Assembly: GCA_009930125.1 (NCBI GenBank)
Contig: RZYZ01000020.1
Coordinates: 1-16,587, forward strand
DNA: 16,587 nt
Source of the DNA: Clostridia bacterium
GTDB taxonomy: Bacteria; Bacillota; Clostridia; Clostridiales; Clostridiaceae
Reading direction: 5' to 3'
Below the pieces are notes generated by a model that was given only the letters and a program-made list of their open reading frames with translations, searched no databases and had not been told where the DNA came from. The translations under genes were made by a program, and so were the position numbers. Below, one piece after another: positions 1-7,317 of the stretch. The first letter of the stretch is position 1; every line of letters begins with the position of its first letter.

Positions 1-206
1 GTTCAATGGGAAAAATCATAATCGGGCCATCCGTACCGTCAGGTTCAGGATGGCTGTTGTTTTGCCCACGATTATCATTCTTTCCTAATTAATTATAACG
101 AGAATCCGTGAAAATAGCACTTGATTGTTGCACATTAAGCGATTCCCTTATCGCAGAAACCCATTACATCATGGAAATCAATTGTTAACCGTAATTTAAA
201 GTATCC
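1..206. other. Upstream gap, no supported gene
   Basis: I see no convincing gene in this stretch or in the bases up to 334. Two plus-strand frames stay open from the window edge to stops at 86-92, so the last few codons of a gene entering from the left are possible, but the 28-odd residues match nothing I recognise. On the minus strand an AT-rich TATAAT-like motif lies near 90-100, but the short reading frame behind it closes after about 20 codons. Confidence 0.4.
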
Positions 207-242
207 TATGATATGGTTTCATAGAAAGAAATGCTATATAAT
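207..242 (+). promoter_or_regulatory. Probable fba promoter region
   Basis: Two -10 candidates precede fba: a perfect TATAAT at 237-242, and TATGAT at 207-212 with TTGTTA at 182-187 at a long 19 bp spacing. Neither has a consensus -35 at 17 bp (TGGTTT at 214-219 for the nearer one), so the exact start is uncertain. The nearer box would give a leader of roughly 85 bases. Confidence 0.45.
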
Positions 243-334
243 AAAAGAAGAGTTTAGGTGGGTTCTATAGAGTTCAATCTGGAAATCGCTAAACAGAAGT
301 TTCAAAAGATAAAATTGAAAGGTGGTTTACATTA

Positions 335-1261
335 ATGGCATTAGTCACAACAACAGAAATGTTCAAGAAAGCCTATGAAGGCAAATATGCAATCGGAGCA
401 TTCAACATCAACAACATGGAGATTATTCAGGGAATCGTCAATGCTTGTAAGGTGAAGAATTCCGCAGTGATTCTACAGGTATCCAAGGGAGCAATGAAAT
501 ATGCTGGCCCAAGATATCTGAAGGCAATGGTGGACGCGGCAGTGGAAGAAACTGGCCTGGACATCGCACTTCATCTGGATCACGGTCCAGACCTTGCTAC
601 CGTGAAGGAAGCAATTGATGCAGGATTCACTTCCGTCATGATCGATGGATCTCATTATGATTTCGAAGAAAACGTAAGAGTCACAAAGGAAGTCGTTGAA
701 TACGCACACTCCAAGGGTGTAGTGGTTGAAGCGGAACTGGGAATTCTTGCAGGTGTGGAAGATGACGTTCATGCAGAAGAGCATGTCTACACAGACCCAG
801 ACCAGGCTGTGGAATTTGTTGAAAGAACTGGAGTGGACTCCCTGGCCATCGCCATCGGTACCTCCCATGGTGCTTTCAAGTTTGCTGGAAAGCCTGACCT
901 GAAGTTCCATATCCTGGAAGAAATCGAAAAGAAGCTTCCTGGCTTCCCAATCGTACTGCACGGAGCATCTGCTGTCAGCCAGGATCACGTTGCCATGTGT
1001 AATGAGTTCGGTGGAGACATCAAGGGCGCTCAGGGAATTCCAATGGATATGCTGAGAAAGGCATCAGCTATGGCTGTATGCAAGATCAACATGGACACCG
1101 ACATCAGACTGGCTATGACCGCTGCCATCAGAAAGGCTTTCGCTGACAAGCCAGAAGCTTTTGACCCAAGAGGATATCTTGGTGCAGCAAGAAATGAAAT
1201 CCAGGCACTGGTAGAAAAGAAGATCGAAGAAGTTCTTGGTTCAGAAAACTCCATGAACTAG
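335..1261 (+). CDS. fba: Class II fructose-1,6-bisphosphate aldolase
   Basis: Cytosolic zinc-dependent aldolase of glycolysis and gluconeogenesis, interconverting fructose-1,6-bisphosphate with dihydroxyacetone phosphate and glyceraldehyde-3-phosphate. The 308-residue TIM-barrel protein has the class II signatures: HLDHG with catalytic D82 and zinc ligand H83, the acidic stretch around E134, GTSHGAFKF with H178, LHGAS with H209, and INMDTD near 251-256, which binds substrate phosphate. The length fits the short bacterial class II aldolases; the close relatives acting on tagatose-bisphosphate cannot be fully excluded, but fba is the likelier role. The start is set by AAAGGTGG at 318-325, nine bases before the ATG. 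The gene stands alone between its own promoter and a strong terminator, and codon use looks like that of a highly expressed gene. Confidence 0.96.
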   Translation: MALVTTTEMFKKAYEGKYAIGAFNINNMEIIQGIVNACKVKNSAVILQVSKGAMKYAGPRYLKAMVDAAVEETGLDIALHLDHGPDLATVKEAIDAGFTSVMIDGSHYDFEENVRVTKEVVEYAHSKGVVVEAELGILAGVEDDVHAEEHVYTDPDQAVEFVERTGVDSLAIAIGTSHGAFKFAGKPDLKFHILEEIEKKLPGFPIVLHGASAVSQDHVAMCNEFGGDIKGAQGIPMDMLRKASAMAVCKINMDTDIRLAMTAAIRKAFADKPEAFDPRGYLGAARNEIQALVEKKIEEVLGSENSMN

Positions 1262-1277
1262 ATAAAGATTCCATGCT

Positions 1278-1307
1278 AAAGGCACTGCGTCATGCAGTGC
1301 CTTTTCC
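1278..1307 (+). terminator. fba terminator
   Basis: An 11 bp perfect stem (AAAGGCACTGC at 1278-1288 with its complement at 1294-1304) closes a 5-base loop and runs into TTTTCC, 17 bases after the fba stop. It is the expected end of a monocistronic fba message. Confidence 0.9.
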
Positions 1308-1522
1308 ATTGCGCTTCATCTCAGCGTTCGTTTCTTCCTTATGACTTTCCGTTGAAAACCTCCTGTGAAACCGGTGAATGGCTCTACCTCTTTATAGGGT
1401 TCCAGTATATAATGATAGGTATACAAGTCTATCTGATGTGCAGTTTCCTATACAGTTTTTTAAGTCAGCGATTTTTCATTTTGAAGAAACTTTGCTGTGC
1501 AGGACAAAGGAGGATGGCAACG

Positions 1523-1861
1523 ATGTCTGAAACAATCACTTCTATACTCTGTTTCACCGGTTTTCTGCTGCTTTCAGTTTTCATCAAGCTGAAGAAGATT
1601 CCGCCAGTCAGTCTGACCTATATCATTGCCAGACCTTCAGAAAAGATCCGCATGAAAACTGATCTTAAGGAAATTCATTTCACTTCAACCGTATTTCTCC
1701 TAATTGCAGGAGCCTTTGTCCTGATATTTTTCCTTACTTCGTTTCCAGCGGTGAAAGCACTGGAAACAGCAAACTATGCTTATTTCTCATTTCTTCTGAT
1801 TTATGTGTTTTATAAAAGCATCCAGTCAGAAACCAGACCTACTGACAAGCCGGACGTATAG
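1523..1861 (+). CDS. Small three-helix membrane protein, unknown function
   Basis: A 112-residue protein with three predicted membrane helices at about 5-23, 54-73 and 84-100, separated by a basic loop (residues 22-50) and followed by a polar tail. The open frame extends upstream to 1292, but AAAGGAGG at 1506-1513 sits directly before two in-frame ATGs; the ATG at 1523 has the normal nine-base spacing, while the one at 1514 touches the binding site. The layout (helix, polar loop, then a helical hairpin) recalls small Firmicutes membrane proteins such as the DUF3784 group, but I see no diagnostic motif and do not assign it. It lies downstream of the fba terminator; a TATAAT at 1408-1413 without a good -35 is the only promoter candidate. 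It converges on the minus-strand gene at 2143. Confidence 0.7.
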   Translation: MSETITSILCFTGFLLLSVFIKLKKIPPVSLTYIIARPSEKIRMKTDLKEIHFTSTVFLLIAGAFVLIFFLTSFPAVKALETANYAYFSFLLIYVFYKSIQSETRPTDKPDV

Positions 1862-1917
1862 GATGTCTGCTATTTGCCATGGTCTGCTTCCAATGAAGCT
1901 TTCCTGATAAACCGATG

Positions 1918-1957
1918 AAAAAGCTCAAGGCATGATGATCTGCGCCTTGAGCTTTCT
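1918..1957. terminator. Bidirectional terminator between convergent genes
   Basis: A 12 bp perfect stem, AAAGCTCAAGGC at 1920-1931 with its complement at 1944-1955, closes a 12-base loop. Read on the minus strand it ends in TTTTTC, a good tail; on the plus strand the tail is only TTTCT. It lies between the convergent genes ending at 1861 and 2143 and probably serves both. Confidence 0.65.
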
Positions 1958-1990
1958 GATCTGATGATGGATATTTTTTCATGAAAATAA

Positions 1991-2013
1991 GAAAAAGAGC
2001 TTAAATTCAGCTC
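1991..2013 (-). terminator. Weak terminator of the 2143-2337 gene
   Basis: On the minus strand, GAGCT and AGCTC (2009-2013 and 1997-2001) form a short 5 bp stem followed by TTTTTC. The stem is weak but the U-tract is good and the site follows the small minus-strand gene, with the stronger hairpin at 1920-1955 as back-up. Confidence 0.4.
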
Positions 2014-2142
2014 CTTCTCTCATCTCTTCACCATGGTACCTTAATCTGTTCGTACATGGTCTTGTCTTTTGTTTCTTCCCACTATCACGTGGTTTATCTT
2101 ATGCTGTCTTCAGCCTAAGCTGCTTCTCTTTTGTCCGAAGTC

Positions 2143-2337
2143 CTATAAACTTCCTGCGGGAAGACTGATCTTCTCCAACTTGTGCTTTATATTAAAAAAC
2201 TCATTTTCTAGAATATTGATCTTCTGTTCAATCAGATTCCTGTTGGTTTCCTTAACTGCAGCACCAAGTTCCTTGGATAATATACTCAGCTCTTCGCTGA
2301 TCGCATAAATCCTTTTTGTAGCATCATATGCATTCAT
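2143..2337 (-). CDS. Small coiled-coil-like protein, unknown function
   Basis: A 64-residue soluble protein that I do not recognise. Residues 5-57 are almost entirely helix-forming, with leucine and isoleucine at heptad-like spacing (I10, I13, L17, L20, L24, then L35, I40, L43, F47), suggesting a helical hairpin or short coiled coil; there is no signal peptide, Cys pair or metal motif. The start ATG is preceded by TGAGGTG at a suitable distance. A plus-strand frame of similar length (2069-2308) covers the same DNA, but it lacks a binding site and gives a Cys- and Phe-rich composition, so the minus frame is preferred. A strong promoter at 2471-2499 lies about 125 bases upstream and is embedded in a palindrome, so the gene is probably under repressor control. 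Confidence 0.7.
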   Translation of the reverse strand: MNAYDATKRIYAISEELSILSKELGAAVKETNRNLIEQKINILENEFFNIKHKLEKISLPAGSL

Positions 2338-2686
2338 ATTCTACACCTCACTTAATGACATTTTCTTTTAAGGTCCCGTGGGAGATTTTTTAGATCCGGT
2401 ACGCCTGTACCTCTTAAAGGAATAAATGTATAATTACATCAACAGGATTTCTTTTTCCTGTTACAACTGCATTGTAGACCTGGTTATGTAAACAGTCAAG
2501 GCCGTTTACATAAGTTTATGACATTGGGTTATGAAACTGTTTCAATACTTCGAAATCGTTACAGTAAAGGTAATCATTTTACCTGATTTTTGCGATTTAT
2601 CAAGACGGAAAACGTCATGAGAACCACCTAATCAGAAGTGAGAAACCTGTTGATATGGCCAATATGTAATGATTTCATAAAAATAT
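2338..2686. other. Intergenic region rich in inverted repeats
   Basis: No protein gene is seen. Besides the promoter-operator at 2471-2513, the stretch holds several small dyads: GGTAC/GTACC near 2399-2412, AACAGGA/TCCTGTT at 2441-2447 and 2456-2462 (which would form a hairpin at the 5' end of the minus-strand transcript), GAAACTGTTTC at 2533-2543, and AGGTAA/TTACCT at 2568-2573 and 2579-2584. A TTGATA at 2650-2655 could be the -35 box of the plus-strand gene at 2702, but the -10 candidates near 2673-2680 are poor. Confidence 0.55.
2471..2513 (-). promoter_or_regulatory. Promoter with palindromic operator, upstream of 2143-2337
   Basis: Read on the minus strand: -35 TTGACT (2499 to 2494), 17 bp spacer, -10 TACAAT (2476 to 2471). 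A perfect inverted repeat, TTATGTAAAC at 2484-2493 and GTTTACATAA at 2504-2513, brackets the -35; its arms start 20 bp apart, two helical turns. A dimeric regulator bound there would block polymerase. The regulator is unknown; no transcription factor gene lies nearby. Confidence 0.65.
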
Positions 2687-2701
2687 ATGAGGAGCGATGA
2701 T

Positions 2702-3259
2702 ATGGAACTGGAAGTGAAGATTCTCGATATCAGTATCGACAACATCAGAAGGATCATGAAGGAAAACGGAGCCGTGCTTGTGAAGAATGAGATGCAGGAG
2801 AACTACATCCATGATTTTCCCGACCGAAGACTGCTGGATAAGAAAGGCTATGCCAGAATCCGCGTTGTAAAGGACCAGGAGACCGGAGCGGAAACTGTAT
2901 TCATGACCACCAAGAAGCTCCTGTCGAGGGAAGTCTACAAGAAAATGGAAGAATACGAGACGGTAATCGAAAACAAGGAAGCCGGCCTTGGCATTTTCCG
3001 CTCCCTGGGACTGGAGCTCATTGAAAACATCAGGAAATCACGCGAAAGCTATCAGTACAAAAACACGCTGGTGGAGATTGATGTCAACGACAAGTCCTTC
3101 GTCCCTTTCCCCTATCTCGAAGTGGAAAGCCCAAGTGAAGAGGAACTGGAAGAAGTGGTTGCGCTTCTCGGATACACCATGGAAGACACTTCCTCCTTGA
3201 GTATCCATGAAATACTCAAGGAAAGAGGCCTCTCACCCGAAACGCCGGAAGGTCTCTAG
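2702..3259 (+). CDS. CYTH-domain protein (triphosphatase / class IV adenylate cyclase superfamily)
   Basis: A 185-residue cytosolic protein of the CYTH superfamily, whose members bind triphosphate substrates in a metal-containing beta tunnel (inorganic triphosphatases, thiamine triphosphatases, class IV adenylate cyclases). The N-terminus MELEVKI carries the hallmark ExExK (E2, E4, K6). Further tunnel-type charged positions follow: YARIRV with R52 and R54, K71/K72, E85 in EEYET, R111/R114, E125 and D127 in VEIDVND, and E140/E142 in PYLEVES. Substrate cannot be read from sequence; a triphosphatase is the commonest role. The frame is open from an ATG at 2687, but GAGGAG at 2689-2694 lies after that codon, so the ATG at 2702 is the start and places ExExK at the very terminus, as is usual. 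Transcription appears independent of leuS, which has its own promoter just downstream. Confidence 0.88.
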   Translation: MELEVKILDISIDNIRRIMKENGAVLVKNEMQENYIHDFPDRRLLDKKGYARIRVVKDQETGAETVFMTTKKLLSREVYKKMEEYETVIENKEAGLGIFRSLGLELIENIRKSRESYQYKNTLVEIDVNDKSFVPFPYLEVESPSEEELEEVVALLGYTMEDTSSLSIHEILKERGLSPETPEGL

Positions 3260-3274
3260 TTCGAGGAAGAACAG

Positions 3275-3303
3275 TTGACTTTTATCCGTACCCTAGGTAT
3301 AAT
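3275..3303 (+). promoter_or_regulatory. leuS promoter
   Basis: TTGACT at 3275-3280, a 17 bp spacer and a perfect TATAAT at 3298-3303 form a near-consensus sigma-A promoter. It starts within 20 bases of the CYTH gene stop and places the transcript start near 3310, at the front of the T-box leader. Confidence 0.9.
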
Positions 3304-3309
3304 TTCGAT

Positions 3310-3525
3310 ATATGTGCGATGAACAGAAGTAGTAGCATGGGAAACCATCATAGAGAGTCTCTGGCTGGTGAAAAGAGATATGGAGATCCTGCGAACTCGT
3401 CTAGGGAGCATTGGCTTAACAGGCCACGGTATGAACCGTTATATTCAGCCAAAGTGAAGCGGAAGCTTAATTAGAGTGGTACCACGGATATACTTCGTCT
3501 CTTAGTGTAGAGACGAAGTTTTTTT
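3310..3525 (+). ncRNA. T-box leader of leuS (tRNA-Leu responsive)
   Basis: The leader senses uncharged tRNA-Leu and lets transcription continue into leuS when leucine charging is low. Visible parts: a Stem I region beginning around 3325, including the AGTAG-type bulge sequence; the specifier-loop sequence GCGAACTCG at 3391-3399, with CTC (3396-3398) as the leucine specifier codon; the conserved T-box AGAGTGGTACCACGG at 3473-3487, in which TGGT can pair with the tRNA acceptor end; and an overlapping terminator at 3492-3525. The specifier agrees with the downstream gene. I inferred the boundaries from the promoter and terminator, not from a covariance model. Confidence 0.93.
3492..3525 (+). terminator. 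T-box attenuator terminator
   Basis: ACTTCGTCTCT at 3492-3502 pairs perfectly with 3509-3519 around a 6-base loop, followed by a run of seven T. The T-box sequence lies directly upstream, so formation of this hairpin competes with the tRNA-stabilised antiterminator. Confidence 0.93.
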
Positions 3526-3544
3526 ATTTCAAAGGAGGAAGAAA

Positions 3545-5983
3545 ATGGCAATTTACGGCAAACAAACAGATCAGAAATGGCAGAAAATCTGGGAAGATTC
3601 AGGTGTCTTCAAATTCAGAGAAGATAAGGATAAGGAAAAACTCTATGTGCTTGAGATGTTCTCCTATCCTTCAGGGAGCAAGCTCCATGCAGGACACTGG
3701 TTCAACTACGGACCCACGGATTCCTGGGCTAGAATGAAAAAGATGCAGGGATACAACGTATTCCAGCCCATGGGCTTTGATGCCTTCGGTCTACCTGCTG
3801 AAAACTTCGCCATCAAGACCGGCATCCATCCTATGGACTCCACACTGAAAAACATCGAGACCATGGAAGTGCAGCTGAAAGCCATGGGTGCCATGTTCAA
3901 CTGGGACCATGAAGTGGTAACCTGCGCACCAGACTACTACAAATGGACCCAGTGGCTGTTTGTGCAGCTCTACAAGAATGGTCTGGCTTACAGAAAAAAT
4001 GCTCCTGTAAACTGGTGCCCGAGCTGTAACACGGTCCTGGCCAACGAGCAGGTTCTCGATGGTGCCTGTGAAAGATGCGGCACGCCCGTCATCAAGAAAG
4101 ATCTGACTCAGTGGTTCTTCAGCATCACCAAGTATGCCGATGAGCTTCTGGAAGACCTGGAGGGTCTGGACTGGCCGGAGAAGACCAAATCCATGCAGAG
4201 ACACTGGATTGGAAGATCCTACGGCTCCTCCGTGAAATTCAAGGTGTATCAGAAGGACATGGAATTCGAAGTCTTCACCACAAGAGTGGATACCCTTTAC
4301 GGTGCATCCTATGTGGTCTTTGCTCCGGAGAATGCCATGGTTCCCGAGCTTACCACCGATAAGCAGAGAGCGGAAGTGGAAGCCTACATAGAACAGGCCA
4401 GAATGCAGAGCGACATCGATCGTCAGTCTCTGTCCAGAGAAAAGACCGGCGTCTTCACAGGTTCCTATGCAGTGAACCCCATCAATGGAAGAATCATCCC
4501 CATCTGGGTCGGTGATTATGTCCTGAACACCTACGGTACCGGTATCGTCATGGCTGTTCCAGCCCATGATGAAAGAGACTTTGAATTCGCAAAGAAATAC
4601 GACCTGCCCATCGAGAGAGTCATTGAAGGGGGCGATAGCCTTCCCTACACCGAAATCGGTAAAATGATGAACTCCGGAGAATTTGATGGACTCATGGGTG
4701 AAGAAGCCAAAGAGAAGGTTACTCTGTGGCTGGAGGAGAGAAACAGCGGATCCCTGAAGGTCAACTACAGACTGAGAGACTGGCTGGTCTCCAGACAGAG
4801 ATACTGGGGTGCGCCGATTCCCATCGTCTACTGCGATCACTGCGGTGAAGTGGTGGTGGAAGAAAAGGATCTTCCTGTGACACTTCCTTATGATGTGGAA
4901 TTTGCTCCAGACGGCAAGAGCCCTCTGGCAAAAAGCGAGGAATTCCTCAATACCACCTGTCCGAAGTGCGGTGGACATGCCACAAGAGAAGCGGATACTT
5001 TAGATACCTTCGTCTGCTCCTCCTGGTACTATTTAAGATATGTGGACAACAAGAACGAAGAGGAAGCCTTCGATAAGGAAAAGATCAACAAGATGCTTCC
5101 TGTGGACAAATATGTAGGTGGACCAGAGCATGCAGTGATGCATCTGCTCTACGCCAGATTTGTCACCAAGGCTTTAAGAGACATGGGCTTCCTGTCCTTC
5201 GATGAGCCTTTCAAATCTCTGACCCATCAGGGACTGATTCTGGGACCCGATGGACAGAAGATGAGTAAGTCCAAAGGAAACACCATTTCTCCCGATGAAT
5301 ACATCAACCAGTACGGCTCCGATGTTTTCAGAATGTATCTCATGTTCGGATTCTCCTATGCAGAAGGTGGCGCATGGTCAGATGAAGGCATCCGCTCCGT
5401 GGCGAGATTTGTGGACAGAGTGGAAAGAAACTTCCACAACATCAAGGATATCCTACAGAGCTCAAGTAACACAGATGAACTGCGCACAGAGGACAAGGAC
5501 CTTCTTTACTGGAATGCCAACACCATCAAGGGTGTCTCCGAAGATGCGGAGAAGATGCAGTTTAATACAGCCATCGCAAGAATGATGGAGCTGACCAATG
5601 CCCTGACCAAATACATCCCGCTGAAAGCGCACAATCACAAGGTTCTGGAAAAGGTCAATGCGGACTTCATCCGAATTCTTGCCCCCTTTGCACCTCATTT
5701 CGGAGAAGAAATCTGGCATCTCTTCGGCAACGAAGGATCCGTATTTGATGAAGCCTGGCCTGGTTATGACGAAGAGGCTCTTGTGAAGGATGAAGTGGAA
5801 ATCGCCATCCAGATCAACGGCAAGATCAAGGAAAGAATCATGATTCCTTCTTCCGCTTCTGATGAAGAGATCCAGGAACTGGCTCTGGCAGATGCCACCA
5901 TCAGAAAAGAAACAGAAGGAAAGAATATCGTCAAAGTCATCGTCATCAAGGGAAGACTTGTGAATATCGTGGTCAAGGGATAA
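3545..5983 (+). CDS. leuS: Leucyl-tRNA synthetase
   Basis: Class I aminoacyl-tRNA synthetase charging tRNA-Leu with leucine and editing mischarged products; cytosolic and essential. The 812-residue length is normal for bacterial LeuRS. Residues 48-51 are HAGH (the HIGH motif) and 572-576 KMSKS, the two ATP-binding signatures. A Cys4 zinc-binding module is visible at C158/C161 and C175/C178. The CP1 editing domain lies at about 220-410, with TTRVDTLYG from 245 and the conserved editing aspartate in AHDERD (D345). A second pair of Cys motifs (YCDHCG, CPKCGG) sits at about 430-470, in the leucine-specific insertion region. AAAGGAGG at 3531-3538 precedes the ATG by six bases. The gene is monocistronic between the T-box leader and a strong terminator. 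Confidence 0.98.
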   Translation: MAIYGKQTDQKWQKIWEDSGVFKFREDKDKEKLYVLEMFSYPSGSKLHAGHWFNYGPTDSWARMKKMQGYNVFQPMGFDAFGLPAENFAIKTGIHPMDSTLKNIETMEVQLKAMGAMFNWDHEVVTCAPDYYKWTQWLFVQLYKNGLAYRKNAPVNWCPSCNTVLANEQVLDGACERCGTPVIKKDLTQWFFSITKYADELLEDLEGLDWPEKTKSMQRHWIGRSYGSSVKFKVYQKDMEFEVFTTRVDTLYGASYVVFAPENAMVPELTTDKQRAEVEAYIEQARMQSDIDRQSLSREKTGVFTGSYAVNPINGRIIPIWVGDYVLNTYGTGIVMAVPAHDERDFEFAKKYDLPIERVIEGGDSLPYTEIGKMMNSGEFDGLMGEEAKEKVTLWLEERNSGSLKVNYRLRDWLVSRQRYWGAPIPIVYCDHCGEVVVEEKDLPVTLPYDVEFAPDGKSPLAKSEEFLNTTCPKCGGHATREADTLDTFVCSSWYYLRYVDNKNEEEAFDKEKINKMLPVDKYVGGPEHAVMHLLYARFVTKALRDMGFLSFDEPFKSLTHQGLILGPDGQKMSKSKGNTISPDEYINQYGSDVFRMYLMFGFSYAEGGAWSDEGIRSVARFVDRVERNFHNIKDILQSSSNTDELRTEDKDLLYWNANTIKGVSEDAEKMQFNTAIARMMELTNALTKYIPLKAHNHKVLEKVNADFIRILAPFAPHFGEEIWHLFGNEGSVFDEAWPGYDEEALVKDEVEIAIQINGKIKERIMIPSSASDEEIQELALADATIRKETEGKNIVKVIVIKGRLVNIVVKG

Positions 5984-6053
5984 CAGAGCCGGACCACCCA
6001 CAAGACCCAGACAACAGAAGATTATGTTAAAAGATCAGTGATGCTTTCATACC

Positions 6054-6087
6054 AAAAGACCACTCAGATGATTCTGGGTGGTCTTTT
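6054..6087 (+). terminator. leuS terminator
   Basis: A 14 bp stem (6054-6067 with 6074-6087, one T-G pair) closes a 6-base loop, and the 3' arm ends in TTTT. The stem begins with AAAA, so it can act in both directions. Confidence 0.88.
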
Positions 6088-6110
6088 CGCATATTCTCTG
6101 ACGGAAGCAT

Positions 6111-6151
6111 TGTAAAAGGAACCTGCCTTTTTGGCAGATTCCTTCTTTACA
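6111..6151 (-). terminator. Terminator of the DJ-1/PfpI gene
   Basis: A long stem (6111-6127 with 6133-6151, one unpaired base and one C-A mismatch on this strand that becomes G-T on the minus-strand RNA) with a 5-base loop. On the minus strand it ends in a T-rich tail and lies four bases past the stop of the gene at 6155. Confidence 0.8.
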
Positions 6152-6154
6152 ATC

Positions 6155-6679
6155 CTATTTATTCTTTTCTTTGAATTTCTTCACTTCATCGATGAAAGAG
6201 GTCATATAGACATGAAGATCTTTAGGCGATCTGGATGAAATGATGTTTTCCGAAACAACCACTTCCTTATCCACCCATGTAAGACCTGCTCCTTCAAGAT
6301 CCGCTTTGATCTTCTTCGTGCTGGTTCCCGTTTTTCCTTTCAGGATTCCTGCAGTAACAGGTACCCATCCTGCATGACAGATCATGCCGATCGGTTTATT
6401 CTGATCGTTGAAGTCCTTCGTCAGCTGAATGCATCCTTCTTCCACTCTCAGGATGTCCGGTGCATATCCTCCAGGAATCAGAAGTCCATCATAATCTTCC
6501 GCCTTCACTTCATCATAGGTTTGATTGGCTTCCGCTTTCAGTCCGTATTTTCCGGTGTAGGTCTTGTTCTTGTCCAGAGCAACCACATCCACTTCCCATC
6601 CTTCTTCTTTCAGTCTAATGATGGGATACCAGAGTTCCAGATCTTCAAAAATATCAGCTACAAAAGTCAGTATTTTCAT
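6155..6679 (-). CDS. DJ-1/PfpI family protein
   Basis: A 174-residue cytosolic protein of the DJ-1/ThiJ/PfpI superfamily, which includes intracellular peptidase-like, glyoxalase and deglycase-like or chaperone proteins. The fold markers are in order: the start MKILTFVADIFEDLELWYP with E12 and E15 at the active-site position, LIPGGYAPD at 67-75, and the nucleophile elbow GMICHAGW with C101 followed by H102, as in PfpI and YhbO. It covers the complete single domain. AGGAGG lies nine bases before the ATG. A TAAAAT at 6713-6718 (minus strand) is a possible -10, without a clear -35. The gene appears monocistronic, with its own terminator directly behind; the exact substrate is unknown. Confidence 0.9.
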   Translation of the reverse strand: MKILTFVADIFEDLELWYPIIRLKEEGWEVDVVALDKNKTYTGKYGLKAEANQTYDEVKAEDYDGLLIPGGYAPDILRVEEGCIQLTKDFNDQNKPIGMICHAGWVPVTAGILKGKTGTSTKKIKADLEGAGLTWVDKEVVVSENIISSRSPKDLHVYMTSFIDEVKKFKEKNK

Positions 6680-6787
6680 TTGACAATTCCTCCTGTTTGT
6701 TCATTTGGTTCTATTTTACCCTAAAAACATCTGTGTTTTAGCCTCAAATACCAAAGTTAATGAAGATGTAACAAATCCTGCAGTTTT

Positions 6788-7231
6788 CTAGAAGGACCCA
6801 TTTCTGTATTTTCTGTAGAATCTGTCGATATAATCTCCGACCTTCAGTTCAATATAGCTTTCTTCTCCATAGGATTCAAAGATGCTCTCCTGGTAGGAAT
6901 TTTCTAGAAAGTCCTGCAGGATTCTCGTCTCCTTTCTGATGACCACGCTGATGATCTGTATCTCATTTCTCCGAAGAAACAGTGCAAATCGGAGCAGGAT
7001 GAAATCAATGGTCATGGAACTGATCTTCACACTGAACTCCGTAATCATGAATCTCTTCGTGCTGCACTTGATTCGGATGGCCCCACTTCCGGTTATGAAC
7101 GTCACATAGAGCCATTCCCCTTCCTTGACTTCCACCAGGGAGGACCCCACTTCAGATTTTAACCTGTTATTGATAGGCATAAAAATGACTCTTAATAACT
7201 CCTCTTTCTCATAGAATTTATTCTTGTTCAT
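6788..7231 (-). CDS. Unrecognised 147-residue protein
   Basis: I do not recognise this family. The protein is soluble, with no signal peptide or obvious catalytic motif. Residues about 38-100 alternate hydrophobic and charged residues in strand-like fashion (EWLYVTFITG, AIRIKCS, FMITEFSVKIS, IQIISVVIRK), suggesting a small beta-rich or alpha/beta domain, followed by an acidic, aromatic tail (ESYGEESYIELKVGDYIDRFYRKYR). The frame can begin at a GTG at 7237, but AAAGGGG at 7239-7245 is only one base from it and seven bases from the ATG at 7231, so that ATG is chosen. A Fur-like box at 7270-7290 lies just upstream and overlaps a TAAAAT -10 candidate on this strand, so iron or metal control is plausible. 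It reads toward the DJ-1 gene, with 108 bases between. Confidence 0.7.
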   Translation of the reverse strand: MNKNKFYEKEELLRVIFMPINNRLKSEVGSSLVEVKEGEWLYVTFITGSGAIRIKCSTKRFMITEFSVKISSMTIDFILLRFALFLRRNEIQIISVVIRKETRILQDFLENSYQESIFESYGEESYIELKVGDYIDRFYRKYRNGSF

Positions 7232-7269
7232 AATCACACCCCTTTGTTTACAAATTGTTTTAAAAAATT

Positions 7270-7290
7270 AATTGAGAATGACTTTCAATT
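7270..7290. promoter_or_regulatory. Fur-family box candidate
   Basis: AATTGA at 7270-7275 and TCAATT at 7285-7290 are perfect inverted arms. The inner 15-mer TGAGAATGACTTTCA (7273-7287) matches the Fur 7-1-7 consensus TGATAATnATTATCA at 11 of 14 defined positions. It covers the -35 box of a plus-strand promoter and touches a TAAAAT on the minus strand, so it could repress both directions. Zur or PerR binding is not excluded. Confidence 0.5.
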
Positions 7291-7311
7291 TTACACAATC
7301 TATGTTAATAT
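7283..7311 (+). promoter_or_regulatory. Extended -10 promoter of the putative small RNA
   Basis: TTTCAA at 7283-7288, a 17 bp spacer and TAATAT at 7306-7311, preceded by TG at 7303-7304, form an extended -10 promoter. The -35 lies inside the Fur-like box, the expected arrangement for metal-dependent repression. Confidence 0.5.
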
Positions 7312-7317
7312 GAATTC

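Noticed and set aside
473..988. A 171-codon frame antisense to fba
   Set aside because: Entirely inside fba, no start signals, Cys/His/Phe-rich.
2069..2308. Plus-strand frame opposite the small coiled-coil gene
   Set aside because: No ribosome binding site; the minus-strand frame has both a binding site and a strong promoter.
3791..4978. A 395-codon open frame antisense to leuS
   Set aside because: No ribosome binding site, low-complexity His/Phe/Gly-rich product and complete overlap with a certain gene: a codon-bias shadow.
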